A program made the position numbers and the translations under genes. A model generated the notes under the pieces. It did not search any database. It worked only from the letters and a program-made list of their open reading frames with translations, and was not told the DNA's origin. 64,000 bases of DNA from Buddleja alternifolia (taxonomy: Eukaryota; Streptophyta; Magnoliopsida; Lamiales; Scrophulariaceae): NCBI GenBank assembly GCA_019426215.1, contig CM033405.1, positions 8,161,001-8,225,000 of the forward strand, given 5' to 3'. This document shows, in pieces, positions 1-10,147 of the stretch (the stretch's first letter is position 1; each line of letters opens with the position of its first letter).

Positions 1-1874
1 ACGGATTAATATTAGGGAGTTGTTAGGAAGTTGTTAGAGTGACTCCAACTCTCATTTTATTTTATTAAATAGACTAAAATGTCCTTTATTGTGAAATATA
101 AAATTTCTAAAGATAAATATATCATTTTTATTAATGATTTTAACAAAGCATTAATGCAAAACTTTACTCTCTCTTTTTTCGGGTTCTTTTTCAATTTTTA
201 TTTTTAGTACATGACACGCGTAAAATGCAGTAATATATACTATATAATCAAATAACAACAATACCAATACGATCAAATTTTGGTGAGATGTAAAACTATT
301 ATAAAACCAAATCACGCAACAAAAATAAATGTAATACCAAAAAATATAAGAAAATTGCAAGAACCAATTATTCCTCCATCATTTACATTAATGTATTGTG
401 GGTATTTTACCATACCAAAAATAATTTAAGCTTCATTCCAAAGAAAGTTAGGATGAAACAAAATTTATTCAATTCTCTGAATTTTTAAATAAAGAATCAT
501 CCATCAGTTGCTGCATTGGTTCTTGGTAACTTTTTACAATGATCAAATAAGCAATTAAATGATTCAATGGAGTTGGATGAGACATTGAAGCTCGAAAATA
601 TTTAAAGCTTTGAAAAAAGTTCATAGTATTATCAATCATCCAATCAACTCATTGATCAATGGGTTGATTAAAGGTGTAAATGATTCAAATCAAATTGAGT
701 TTGGATAAAATTTATTGGATCGAGCTCGATCTCGACGAGCCTAGCTAGTTTTAAAGACTCGAGGTCGATCTACAAAAAATACATAACTATTATTAATATA
801 TAAATAAGTAATATAATTAAAAGCTGAAATATTTTAAAATTTATTAAGCTCGAACTCAACTCGACAAAGAACTTGAGCTCGAGCCGGCTGGACTTTAGTG
901 CACCCGTACCAGTGATAATGCAATTGGTAATTTTATTTCTTCATATTTTTTAACTCTTTTCTTCTTCTCATTAAATTTTGTTAGACTCTTAAAAACAAAA
1001 TTTAGGGTTTGTTCAATGTGTTGTTTAATGTGTTATTTAGTTTTATAGTATTTTAAAATATTATCAAAATTTGATCATATTGATAATGCTGCTAATTGAT
1101 TATATATTCTTTATCCCTATATTTTACGTGTGTCATCTACTAAAGACAAAAAAAAAAGAGTAAGATATTGTAGTAATACTTCATTAAAATCATTAATATA
1201 TTTATCTTAAAAAATTTTATATTCCACAATAATGAACATTTTGATCTATTGGGTGAAAATAAAAAAAATTATAGTGCCAATAATATAAATTAGAGTGCTT
1301 TTAACAACTACAATAATATTAATGTGAAAGAAGGGCGGAAGTTGTGGATTTCCACATCCCATTACCAAATGGAGGAAAGGACCCCACCTCAAAAGATGGT
1401 TTGAAAGACAACGCGCCTAGTGGAATTAGAAGTACGGCATATCATCATTAATGGCAGTATTCTTTGGCCTGTCCATTAACCTTCACATGGACCCCCTCCC
1501 CCCTCCCTCCTAAACTTTAGTGTTTAAGTAGGAAGATAATTTTCATTATTAAAAAAAATAGCAAAGATAATTCATACAGCAGTAGTTGCAGGACTGGTCA
1601 ATGGTCATTAGTATATTAAAATTATTATCGTTATATATATATATATATTGCAAGAAAATGTAAAAAAAAAAATATCATCTGTGAAGTGATGCCTTCAATG
1701 TTGGAGCACCTTTTAAATTATTGCATTTAACAAGATTTTTTAGGAAAAAGACATAAAACATATTTACGCTATTGTTTATCTAGGTTTATCATTATTCTTT
1801 AGACTTTTTGCATGTATCAATATTGACAATGGACCTTACAGGCTTATAGCAAAATCTTAAGATCAGGGATGGAG

Positions 1875-1877
<3 letters not shown>
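1..1877. other. AT-rich intergenic sequence, no gene seen
   Basis: No reading frame with recognisable domains on either strand. The stretch holds short homopolymers, a (TA)n tract near 1635 and a short patch of CTCGAG/GCTCGA-type motifs at about 720-890 that may be an old repeat. Nothing else can be supported. Confidence 0.6.

Positions 1878-1912
<35 letters not shown>
1878..1912. repeat. 35-base G homopolymer
   Basis: An uninterrupted run of 35 G sits at the left end of the first copy of the 350-bp dispersed repeat. The other two copies have only 6-7 G at the same place, so the run is a local expansion or an assembly or sequencing artefact. Confidence 0.95.
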
Positions 1913-1913
<1 letters not shown>

Positions 1914-2254
1914 TCCATTTTGAAAATTTATATTTTTTTACCTTAAATTTTTTATATTTGAATTTCGCCCCCCTCAAAATCGAAAAATATCACGTTTTCT
2001 CCATTTTCTTTGAGTTCGCCCCCTCAAACCCAAAATGCTGGCTATAACGAAAGAGATATAAGAGTATAAATTATGTCAGAAGTTGTAATTGAACCTAATT
2101 CCTTATTATATTTTTCCACATAAATATAGCGTACCGTACCGCGATCCTTCGTCTATCTGGTTAAAAAAAATGTATAGTTATATCCTAAAAATTTCGCCCC
2201 TCCTGAGTAAAATTTCTAGCTTCATCCCTCCTTAAGTTGGATGATTGGTCAATG
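1913..2254. repeat. Repeat A, copy 1
   Basis: Shares near-identical sequence with 2272-2626 and 4218-4567. The order is a G run, a CCATTTTGAAAA block, a TTCGCCCCCC block, the block AGCGTACCGTACCGCGATCC and a closing GGTCAATGA followed by (TA)n. No coding content was recognised. It may be a terminal part of an old DNA transposon, but no terminal repeats were found to prove this. Confidence 0.8.
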
Positions 2255-2271
2255 ATATATATATATATATA

Positions 2272-2620
2272 GGCGGGGGGCTCCATTTTGAAAACTTATA
2301 TTTTTTTATCTTAAATTTTTTATATTTGAATTTCGCCCCCCCTCAAAATCGAAAAAATATCTTATTTTTTCCCTTTTCTTTGAGTTCGTCCCATCAAACC
2401 CAAAATGTTGGCTATAACGAAAGAGATATAAGAGTATAAATTATGTTAAAAGTTGTAATTGAACCTAATTCCTTATTATATTTTTACACATAAATATAGC
2501 GTACCGTACCGCGATCCTTCGTCTATCTGGTAAAAAAAAAGTATAGTTATATCCCAAAAATTTCGCCCCTCCTGGAAATTTTTTTTGCTTTCATCCCTCC
2601 TTAAGCTGAATGATTGGTCA

Positions 2621-2626
<6 letters not shown>
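2272..2626. repeat. Repeat A, copy 2
   Basis: Second copy in the same orientation, joined to copy 1 by a (TA)n tract. Its right end runs into the (TA)n tract that received the TIR element at 2657-4191. Confidence 0.8.
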
Positions 2627-2656
<30 letters not shown>

Positions 2657-2661
<5 letters not shown>

Positions 2662-4191
2662 TGGATCAAATACATCCCTATACTTTAGGTAAGATATAAG
2701 ACCCAATCTAGACCATTTAAACCATTTGATCCCAAGGTCCATATTTAAAGCCTATATTTCAGTTTTTATCTTTAATTTAATGATAATAGGGGTATTTTAG
2801 TCAATAAGTCTAACAAACTCATACAAATAAAATGCAGGATCAAAATCAAATCCCTTATTATATGCATAACATTCCTCTTCCCTTTTTAATTATTCCTTCC
2901 AATTAACTCCCAGAAAGATACGATTTATATCATCTTTTTTTGTTTATTTGTGGAGGAAACTGAAGTAGATAAGCGAGGGTAAAGTGAGTAAACTAACAAT
3001 TTTGAAAGCTGAAATAGCAGAAAGTATGGTGCACCAGTGTATTCACGATAACCGCCAACAACTGCTATCTTCCCTGGTAGAGGATCAGGCATTCAACAAA
3101 TAGATAAGATTAGATAGCTAATTTTGATGAAGTTTACTGAAATTGAGGGTAGTGCATGCTGAAATTCATCCAATTCATACTGAAATGTATTACGCAGACA
3201 AAAATGAGTTTGATTACCTCAAATCTTTATTATTCCTCTTCCTTTTAAATTATACATACATTAATCACCATTATACAGTATATTATATACATTATACAGT
3301 TCATATAATGGGGTTATACAGTGTGGAAATAAATGCAATCCACATAGTCAGTTGAATACTATATATAGTAGAATGTACACAAGGTATACAGTTAGTACAA
3401 CAGCGATAGACAGTACATGTTAACACATATACTTTTTTGATACATTAACTAATTAAACAGTATACAGAATATATGGGTGTTATACAGCGAGTTATTCATA
3501 TTATACAGTAAGAAGTCTTATTAATTATTTTATGCTATATGTTAACACATACTGTTTGTTACCCATTAACATACTGTATATCACATGTATATTCACGTAT
3601 AATATTGAATTTTGTTAACCCATCTGAGGAGTATTGTCCAAACAATTGCGCAGCTAATAAATTCCATATTTGAGGTATCAAAATCTTTGTGATGGGTTTT
3701 TCTACATGACTCAAGTATGGGTGCACTCTATCATCCACTGCCACACAAATTATTGTACATACGCCAGAACTGCAACAAACTTTCCCATGGCAGAGTTATG
3801 GGTGATCTTTGCATCAATGTGTACAATAAATAATTTCTCTCTCTATGTTGTCTAATAAATTATTTGAGAGAGAAGAGAGAAGAACCGAAAAAACTAATGT
3901 TGAAGAAGAAGATGGTGAGAGTTGAAGAAATACCCTGCGTAATATATATATATATATATATATATACACAGTATATTTATATGAGGGATTTTAGGGAGAT
4001 TGTGGAGTTAATTTAGGGAGTTGTTTGTTGTATAATGGGATGTATTTTACTATTATACCCCTAAGCCAAAAAAAAATGGGTTTGCAGCGCTGATTCTAAT
4101 TTTATTTTGGACTGTTGGATTTAATGGATCTAATGGTATATATTGGGTCTTATATCTTATCTAAGAGAAGGTATGTACTCGATCTTGACCC
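2657..4191. mobile_element. TIR DNA transposon carrying a host gene fragment (Pack-MULE-like, copy 1)
   Basis: The left end begins GGGTATGGATCAAATACATC. The right end, read on the other strand, begins GGGTCAAGATCGAGTACATA. The imperfect inverted similarity continues for about 75 bp, including the shared AGATAAGATATAAGACCCAA-type block. Both ends abut long (TA)n tracts, so a unique target duplication cannot be read. A second family member is at 38520-41393, with matching ends and the same subterminal sequence (GGGGTATTTTAGTCAATA-like). No transposase was seen, so it is non-autonomous. The interior has TATACAG-type repeats and a host gene fragment. Mutator-like membership is inferred from the long TIRs and gene capture; insertion into (TA)n recalls the rice Micron elements. 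Confidence 0.75.
2996..3080 (-). pseudogene. Captured exon fragment of ATP-dependent NAD(P)H-hydrate dehydratase
   Basis: The minus strand reads PGKIAVVGGYREYTGAPYF and then, after a one-base shift, AISAFKI. This matches what I know of the conserved N-terminal core of the plant/animal ATP-dependent (S)-NAD(P)H-hydrate dehydratase (CARKD family; motif GKIAVIGG.REYTGAPYF..ISALK). That enzyme repairs hydrated NAD(P)H in plastids, mitochondria or cytosol. Only about 28 codons are present, with no start and a frameshift, so it cannot encode an enzyme. It lies inside the TIR element at 2657-4191 and is best read as a transduplicated fragment. The assignment rests on motif recall without a database search. 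Confidence 0.7.
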
Positions 4192-4217
4192 TATATATAT
4201 ATATATATATATATATA

Positions 4218-4567
4218 GGGTGGGGGGGCTCCATTTTGAAAACTTATATTTTTTTATCTTAAATTTTTGATATTTGAATTTCACCCCCCGCCTCAAAATC
4301 GAAAAATATCACGCTTTCTCCATTTTTTTTGAGTTCGCCCCCTCAAACCCAAAATGCTGGCTATAATGAAAGAGATATAAAAGTATAAATTATGTCAAAA
4401 GTTGTAATTGAACCTAATCCCTTATTATATTTTCCCACATAAATATAGCGTACCGTACCGCGATCCTTCGTCTATCTGGTAAAAAAAAATGTATAGTTGT
4501 ATCTCAAAAATCTCCCCTGGGTAAATTTGTGGCTCCATCCCTCCTTAAGATGGATGATTGGTCAATG
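4218..4567. repeat. Repeat A, copy 3
   Basis: Third copy, same orientation as copies 1 and 2. It is separated from copy 2 only by (TA)n and the 1.5-kb TIR element, which therefore inserted into the (TA)n linker of a former three-copy tandem. Confidence 0.8.
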
Positions 4568-4636
4568 ATATATATATATATATAAAGGATGTTCCCACTT
4601 GAGCTCAAGATCATCATACACTAAATACACGTTGTT

Positions 4637-4926
4637 TATTTACGAGAGAAAATGGACTTTCCTTAGGACAAATAGACATTTCCTTGACCTACTAAACATT
4701 CTGGCATGTAAGAAGCATGGCGAATATAATAAGAATAATATTCGTTACTCTTTCTAGGAAAATTCATCTTATGAACGAAAGTATTTACGAGAGAAAATGG
4801 ACTTTCCTTAGGACAAATAGACATTTCCTTGACCTACTAAACATTCTGGCATGTAAGAAGCATGGCGAATATAATAAGAATAGTATTCGTTACTCTTTCT
4901 AGGAAAATTCATCTTATGAACAAAAG
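4637..4926. repeat. 145-bp tandem duplication
   Basis: Two adjacent copies, 4637-4781 and 4782-4926, both beginning TATTTACGAGAGAAAATGG and differing at about two positions. No domain is recognisable; short open frames across it are probably incidental. The near identity implies a recent duplication. Confidence 0.95.
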
Positions 4927-5511
4927 TAGGTGCTTTTTTTTTTTTTATTTAGTCTTCATTAGGAACATTTATTTACTTGATTGAATAATTTGATTATGTC
5001 TCATTAAGTATTGAAATATCGTCAATGATATTTTGATTTAATTATAAGATTGGCACCACAAAATTTTATAACCTGAGTTTTACCCATATTTATGTATGGG
5101 TGCTTTTTCTACTTGAATTATAACTTTCTTCAGTTGATTGTTTCTTTGAAAAACTATTCGATCAACTAGTTAATGGATCTTGAGATTCTTATAATTTGAT
5201 TTGGTTTTGACATATTGATTCTATCAATTAATTAATTAATTAAATTTTTGAATTTACTATAGTTCCTTATTCTTTTTACAATGGGGGACTCTTCTTTGTT
5301 TGAATTGCTTTGTTCAATCACGAAGGAAGTCTTTTTCTCTTATCTATGAATAATAGTTGGATAGGAGCCAAACTTTGAACAATCGATATCGGAACAAAAC
5401 AAATTTGAACTTCTCACTATAAAACAATTGAAATGGCAAAATAATACTCGAATTAACTTGCGAGTATAATGAAATTAGAAGTAATGAACTATAAGAAGCA
5501 AGAAGCATATA
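4927..5511. other. AT-rich sequence, nothing recognised
   Basis: Low-complexity AT-rich DNA with a short (AATT)n patch near 5228. No coding or RNA gene signal was seen. Confidence 0.6.
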
Positions 5512-6726
5512 GATTAAAATGGGGAAAATTATTTTTTTAGCCCGTTATGTTGGTCTCCTTTGCGTTTTAGTCCGTTAATTTGACACCTGACAAAATTTGT
5601 CCGTTATCTTGGCATTTGTTTTAATTTTGGTCCTTTCAGCTGATTTGGGGGTAAATTGCATCTTAATTTGGGGATAAATTGCAATTGGAGGGAAAATTGT
5701 GGCGAAATTGCTGATTTGGGGAAAAATTAGGGGGAAATTGCTGATTTGGGGGAAAATTGAGGGGGAAATTCATTAAAAATTTGAAAAAATTCATAAACAA
5801 ATTTAAAAAATTGAAAAAATTCATTAAAATTTTTAAAAAATCATTTAAAAATTTTAAAAAATGAAAAAATTCATTTAAAAATTGAAAAAACCAAAAAAAT
5901 ATTAAAAATTGAAACAATTCATTAAAACAAATTTAAAAATAATTAAAAAATTGAAATCCGAAAAAAAAATTCGGATTTGTTTCGGATTTCAATTTGTTCA
6001 ATTTTTTCGGATTTCAATTTTTTTCGAAAAAATTCATTAAATATTGTCGTGTTTCAATTTTTTCTTTTTTCTTCTTTTCATTTTAATGAATTTTTTCAGC
6101 CTTTTTTTAACTAATTTTCTAATTCGTTTTTATTTAATTTTTGAGAAACTAGAAAATTACTCAAAAAAAGCAGAAAAAATCCATTAACTTGACACCTTAC
6201 AATACATTCTTTAAATTTTTTGGATTTTCTTCAAAACAAAAAAGTAAAAAAAAATGAATTTTTTTAACAAAAAAAAAAATCATTCTTTAATGAATGTTTT
6301 AAATTTTTTAGGATTTCTTTGAAAAAAATTGAAAAAAATGAAATCCGAAAAAATTGAACAAATTGAAATCCGAAACAAATTCGATTATTTTTTTTTGGAT
6401 TTCAGTTTTTTTCAATTTTTTAATGATTTTTAAAATTTTTTTAATGAATTGTTTCAATTTTTAATGATTTGTTTTTGGTTTTTTCAATTTTTAGTAATTT
6501 TTTTCAATTTTTTAAATTTTTAATGAATTAGAACTACATATTTCTCTCTCTACCCTGCTTTCTATCTCAAGAGAAACTAGGGTTGTTCATCTCCTAACTG
6601 CTGCCTCCAAGCAGTAGTTTTAGGTTCCATCTCCACCACTTTTGGGTGGTTTTCCTCCTTTTTTCACTATTCTTCCTTCATCTCCATTCTCATCTCTCCA
6701 TTTTTCACCATTTTTCATCCATCTCG

Positions 6727-6903
6727 ATGGCCACCACCGGAAACCACCTCGGGCCTTCCACTTCCAGATCTGAGCTCTCCACCACCGGAAATCACTTTCC
6801 CACCTCTGATTTTGGCTTTAAATCAGGTCGAAAACCCCTCTCTGCTGCTGCCCGGGCCAAAAAGATGCAATCCTTTGATGGTTACCCCGGTCTTGATGAA
6901 TGA
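6727..6903 (+). CDS. Short ORF inside the MULE, function unknown
   Basis: The 58-codon frame starts MATTGNHLGPSTSRS and ends GYPGLDE. It is serine/threonine-rich with a basic stretch (SGRKPLSAAARAKKM) and contains a repeated TTGNH motif. The ATG at 6727 follows a CT-rich leader resembling a plant 5' UTR. I do not recognise the family; it could be the N-terminal end of a LINE-like ORF, since an RNase H domain follows 300 bp downstream. It may be only a captured fragment. Confidence 0.35.
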   Translation: MATTGNHLGPSTSRSELSTTGNHFPTSDFGFKSGRKPLSAAARAKKMQSFDGYPGLDE

Positions 6904-7207
6904 TTCGGGTACCATCTCCACGTTCCAGATTTTGTGCTCATCTTTTGAAAATGATTTTTTTGTTTCACTAGAATTTCTTGGTTGGACTTTTTCAACCGTG
7001 TCTCCGGTGGTTCCTTCGAGTAAAATTTGGAGTGATTTTACTTTTTTGTTGTGTTTTTTCAGTCTTATCTTATTTTATCTTTTTGTCTCGTATGTCCGTT
7101 TTATGTTCTTTTTTAGTTTACATTGGTGGTGTCTTAGTGTTGTTCTCATTGTTGTTGAGCTACAAAAGAAGATCGACTCTCAAAAAATTGATACAACTTG
7201 CTTACAT

Positions 7208-7564
7208 TGGTCTCCGCTAGCGATTGGGTGGGTGAAAATTACCTTTGATGGAGCCCTTTTTCCTGATCCGTACGGTGTAGGAGTGGGGATTGTTGCCCGG
7301 GCATTGGCGTGTGTAGATGGGCTTACTACGTTGAATCTGCAAGGTTGGAGATATGTGGTTCTCGAGGGTGATTGTCTTTCCCTCTTTCAAAAAATTATTT
7401 CATCATCGGAAGATATGTCTTCTGTGGGTCATTTCGTTTCTGATTTTTGGTTGTTGTTTGTTTCGCTTAGAACTAGTATTTGTGTTGTTTGTTGTTTAGC
7501 ACGTGGTGCTCATTTGTTTGTTACTGGAGTTGTTTTGGGTTTGATTGTGGTTGACTCGGCCTAA
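7208..7564 (+). pseudogene. Degenerate plant RNase H-like domain (RVT_3 type)
   Basis: The frame shows WSPLAIGWVKITFDGALF, then GVGVGIVARA, LACVDGL, WRYVVLEGDC and SSVGHFVSDFW, in the order of the plant RNase H-like domain found at the end of non-LTR retrotransposon ORFs and in related host proteins (Pfam RVT_3). Two catalytic aspartates are visible (FDGA and EGDC). The segment that normally follows VAR and carries the catalytic glutamate is shortened, so the enzyme should be inactive. It sits within a MULE, so it was probably captured from a LINE or a LINE-derived gene. Confidence 0.65.
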
Positions 7565-7856
7565 TATATATATTTACCGTTTCCCTTTCAAAAATTTTTT
7601 TTTAATGAATTTTTTAATGATTTTTTGAATTTTTTAAATTTGTTTATGAATTTTTTCAATTTTTTAATGAATTTCCCCTCCAATTGCAATTTATCCCCAA
7701 ATTAAGATGCAATTTACCCCCAAATCAGCTGAAAGGACCAAAATTAAAACAAATGCTAAGATAACGGACTAATTTTGTCAGGTGTCAAGTTAACGGACTA
7801 AAACGCAAAGAAGGCCAACATAACAGGCTAAAAAAATAATTTTCCCGATTAAAATG

Positions 7857-8922
7857 TCATGTTTTCAAATGTGTTATTCTCAAATCTCAACTACCAAGAC
7901 AATGTTTCATGTTATAACCGATAATTGGGCTATCAATTATTTCTCTATGAATATTTATAATTTTTTAATCAAACACCTCTGTTTCCCATCAAAAGGTTGG
8001 AATTTAAGAGAGGCATTCATACTGTTAGTTTTGTCATATCCAAAACAAAATTATATTTAAGAATATTGAGAATAAGTATTTAATTAAAATTTGTCAAAAA
8101 AAAAGTATTTAATTAAAAGGTAAATCCATTCAGACACGTAATTTCTTTGTTAACGTGAACTATTCGAAACAATGATGCCAAACACGTTAACTTTTCAAGA
8201 AAATTTTCATAGTTTAATGGAACATAAAATTTTCATAATAGTTCATATATTTTGTAGTATTCTAGAAACCTTAGAGAGTAATTTTGAAGGCTGTATATGT
8301 AGATATGATAAATCACCGGAGCTTAACATGTTACCCGAAACTAATTTAATTTTCCGAAATTTAGGTGAAATTCATAAGATGAGTAGTCAATTATATCACA
8401 AGTTTACGTTTTATGCCTTGTGTATTGTAACAAGTTCGACTAAGTAGGCCTGACCTAAAAAATTTCAAAATATAATACTTTAAAGTAACGACAATTTTTT
8501 GGGAGGAATAGCGGTCGTTTTATTTCATTCATCAAAAAGTTGACATTGTCAAAAACAATACAATTTAGACTATCTGTAAAGATGTAGAATAACAATCGTC
8601 CGACTTTCCCCAATTTTATTACTTTCCAAAGGCTTGACGACCATGCAACTATGCTCTCCAGTAAAGTTATTCTGATCCATCAGGATAGGAGCAATTAGTA
8701 GGAGTCAAAGATTAACAATTCAAGGAACAAATGCAAAACAAGGAGTTAACGAGAAGAATATTACTGGAGTACGACATATGTAAAATGGAGAGAACTTATT
8801 TTTCTTCCAAAAGCGAAAAAGATCTATATTCAGCCCAGATGATGCACCGATATATTGAATTTTCTCATGTAAGCGCTCTGTCACGCATTGGCAATTTGAA
8901 GTATTTTGAGGCGACGGGGGCA
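7857..8922. other. AT-rich sequence, no gene recognised
   Basis: Short open frames exist on both strands but show no known motif. The last ~15 bases before 8923 (GCGACGGGGGCA) resemble a polypurine tract, so 8700-8922 may be the 3' internal end of the retroelement whose LTR follows. Confidence 0.45.
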
Positions 8923-8966
8923 TGACATTTTTCCTGGGTAACAAGAGGCTAGAAGCTACTTGAAAA

Positions 8967-9144
8967 TTCTAGAAAAATCTAGAAAATTCTAGAAAAATCT
9001 AGAAGATTCTAGAAAAATTTAGAAGATTTTGGAATGTTCTGGAATACTGTAAAAATTAGTAGAAAAGTTCGGAATGTTGTAGAACATTGTAGAAGGTTCT
9101 AGAATATTCTGGATAAGAGTAGAGCATTATATAAGTTTCTAGAA
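8967..9144 (+). promoter_or_regulatory. Cluster of heat-shock-element-like palindromes
   Basis: Five exact TTCTAGAA palindromes occur at 8967, 8987, 9007, 9097 and 9137, plus TTCTGGAA at 9037. Each fits the core TTCnnGAA of the heat-shock-factor site. The first three are spaced exactly 20 bp apart, with degenerate copies between them. They lie 130-310 bp upstream of the TATA box at 9274. Heat responsiveness is inference only. Confidence 0.55.
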
Positions 9145-9273
9145 TGTTGTAGAGACATTTGTAGGTAGAATCACTTAGAAGCTTCCATGTAAATATCTAG
9201 TGGAATAATCTAAATAATAGATCGTAGCCGTAGGATCAAGTTAATCTTAGCCGTTCATTCCAAGGATGGATAG

Positions 9274-9283
9274 TATAAATAGA
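9274..9283 (+). promoter_or_regulatory. TATA box of the LTR-like element
   Basis: TATAAATAGA is followed about 45 bp downstream by AATAAA, the usual spacing of U3/R promoter and polyadenylation signals in plant LTRs. Confidence 0.55.
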
Positions 9284-9560
9284 GGGCTAGGCATTCATTT
9301 GTAAACATCCAAGAAATTTGAGAGCAATAAAGAGTGCTTTCTTTAAAGAGCTTTCTTGTGATCTTTGCCACATTCCCTTAGCACACGAGCACATTTCGGG
9401 AGAGGCTGACTTAGCAAGTCATGCAAGAGGCGGGTCGAAGCTAAGTGCCGCACGAGACGTTAGTATTGAAGCTAAGTCCGTGACAGCTCGCTCAGGTGAA
9501 TAAGCAAAGGGGGAAGATCCTTCGTAGATGTTATTTCCTCTTTTTGTAATGAAACCAGCT

Positions 9561-10147
9561 GCAAGAATAAAAACTTTAGTAGGATATTAGACACCAAATT
9601 GCAACATGCAAAGAATACTATCAATAAATAAAACGAATTTTCAAGACGATAACGATATGAAATCAGGAGTTATTGTGGTCAACATAATCAGACAAGTGAT
9701 AGTAATTACTGACATAAACACAAATCCATACCTTCGCTGCAGCTTGGGTGTTGACTGGGAGCTTAGGAGTCAATTTTCCTTCATAGTACCTTTAATCATG
9801 AAAGGGAAAAAACATCAAATATGTAACTTAGCATGTTACGACAATAAATATAAATTATGAACGGCCACTTGTACAAAATTATTGATTAATTTATGACTGA
9901 TCAAATGACTCAATTATTATTATGAAATCAATTAATCAAATTAGAAAATTAAAAGGAAACAACGATTAAGTAGTGTTTTTCTATTCACTATCATCTCTTT
10001 TTTACATTTCTTTGTCCAATTTTCAATTTTTTTTTATTCTGCTTCCCCATTTTTCAGGGGTTTTTAAATAAATAATATACTTTTTAATATAAATTATATA
10101 AATAATACAAAAAAAAAAAACATTTCAGATCTAGTTGGGCCTGAGGT
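9561..10147. other. AT-rich sequence, nothing recognised
   Basis: No convincing coding or structural feature. It ends at the left arm of the foldback structure. Confidence 0.5.

Larger units (their letters stand above)
5522..7846. mobile_element. Mutator-like element (MULE), non-autonomous, with captured sequence
   Basis: Both ends begin, reading inward, with the identical 20 bases GGGAAAATTATTTTTTTAGC. The inverted similarity runs about 170 bp (5522-5692 and 7676-7846) with few mismatches. A perfect direct repeat GATTAAAATG flanks it at 5512-5521 and 7847-7856. A 9-10-bp target duplication plus long TIRs is diagnostic of the Mutator superfamily. Subterminal regions are runs of TTCAATTTTT/AATGAATTTT motifs. 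The centre carries a GC-richer transcribed-looking segment (about 6540-7560) with a short ORF and a decayed RNase H domain. No transposase was found. Confidence 0.9.
8923..9560 (+). mobile_element. LTR-like sequence (solo or truncated), right end uncertain
   Basis: Starts TGACATTTTTCCTGGG directly after a purine-rich tract. It has the order of an LTR U3-R region: an enhancer-like repeat block (8960-9150), a TATA box TATAAATAGA at 9274-9283 and a polyadenylation signal AATAAA at 9326. No primer-binding site, second LTR or pol domain was found nearby. The right border is a guess from where recognisable structure ends. The family is not assigned. Confidence 0.5.

Noticed and set aside
1878..2626. 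Repeat A as the end of a hAT/MYM-type transposon
   Set aside because: The style is suggestive but I found no transposase motif, TIR or 8-bp duplication, so it stays unidentified.
3559..3744. 61-codon minus-strand frame in the first TIR element as a second captured gene
   Set aside because: Composition is protein-like but I could not match it to hydrate dehydratase or any other family.
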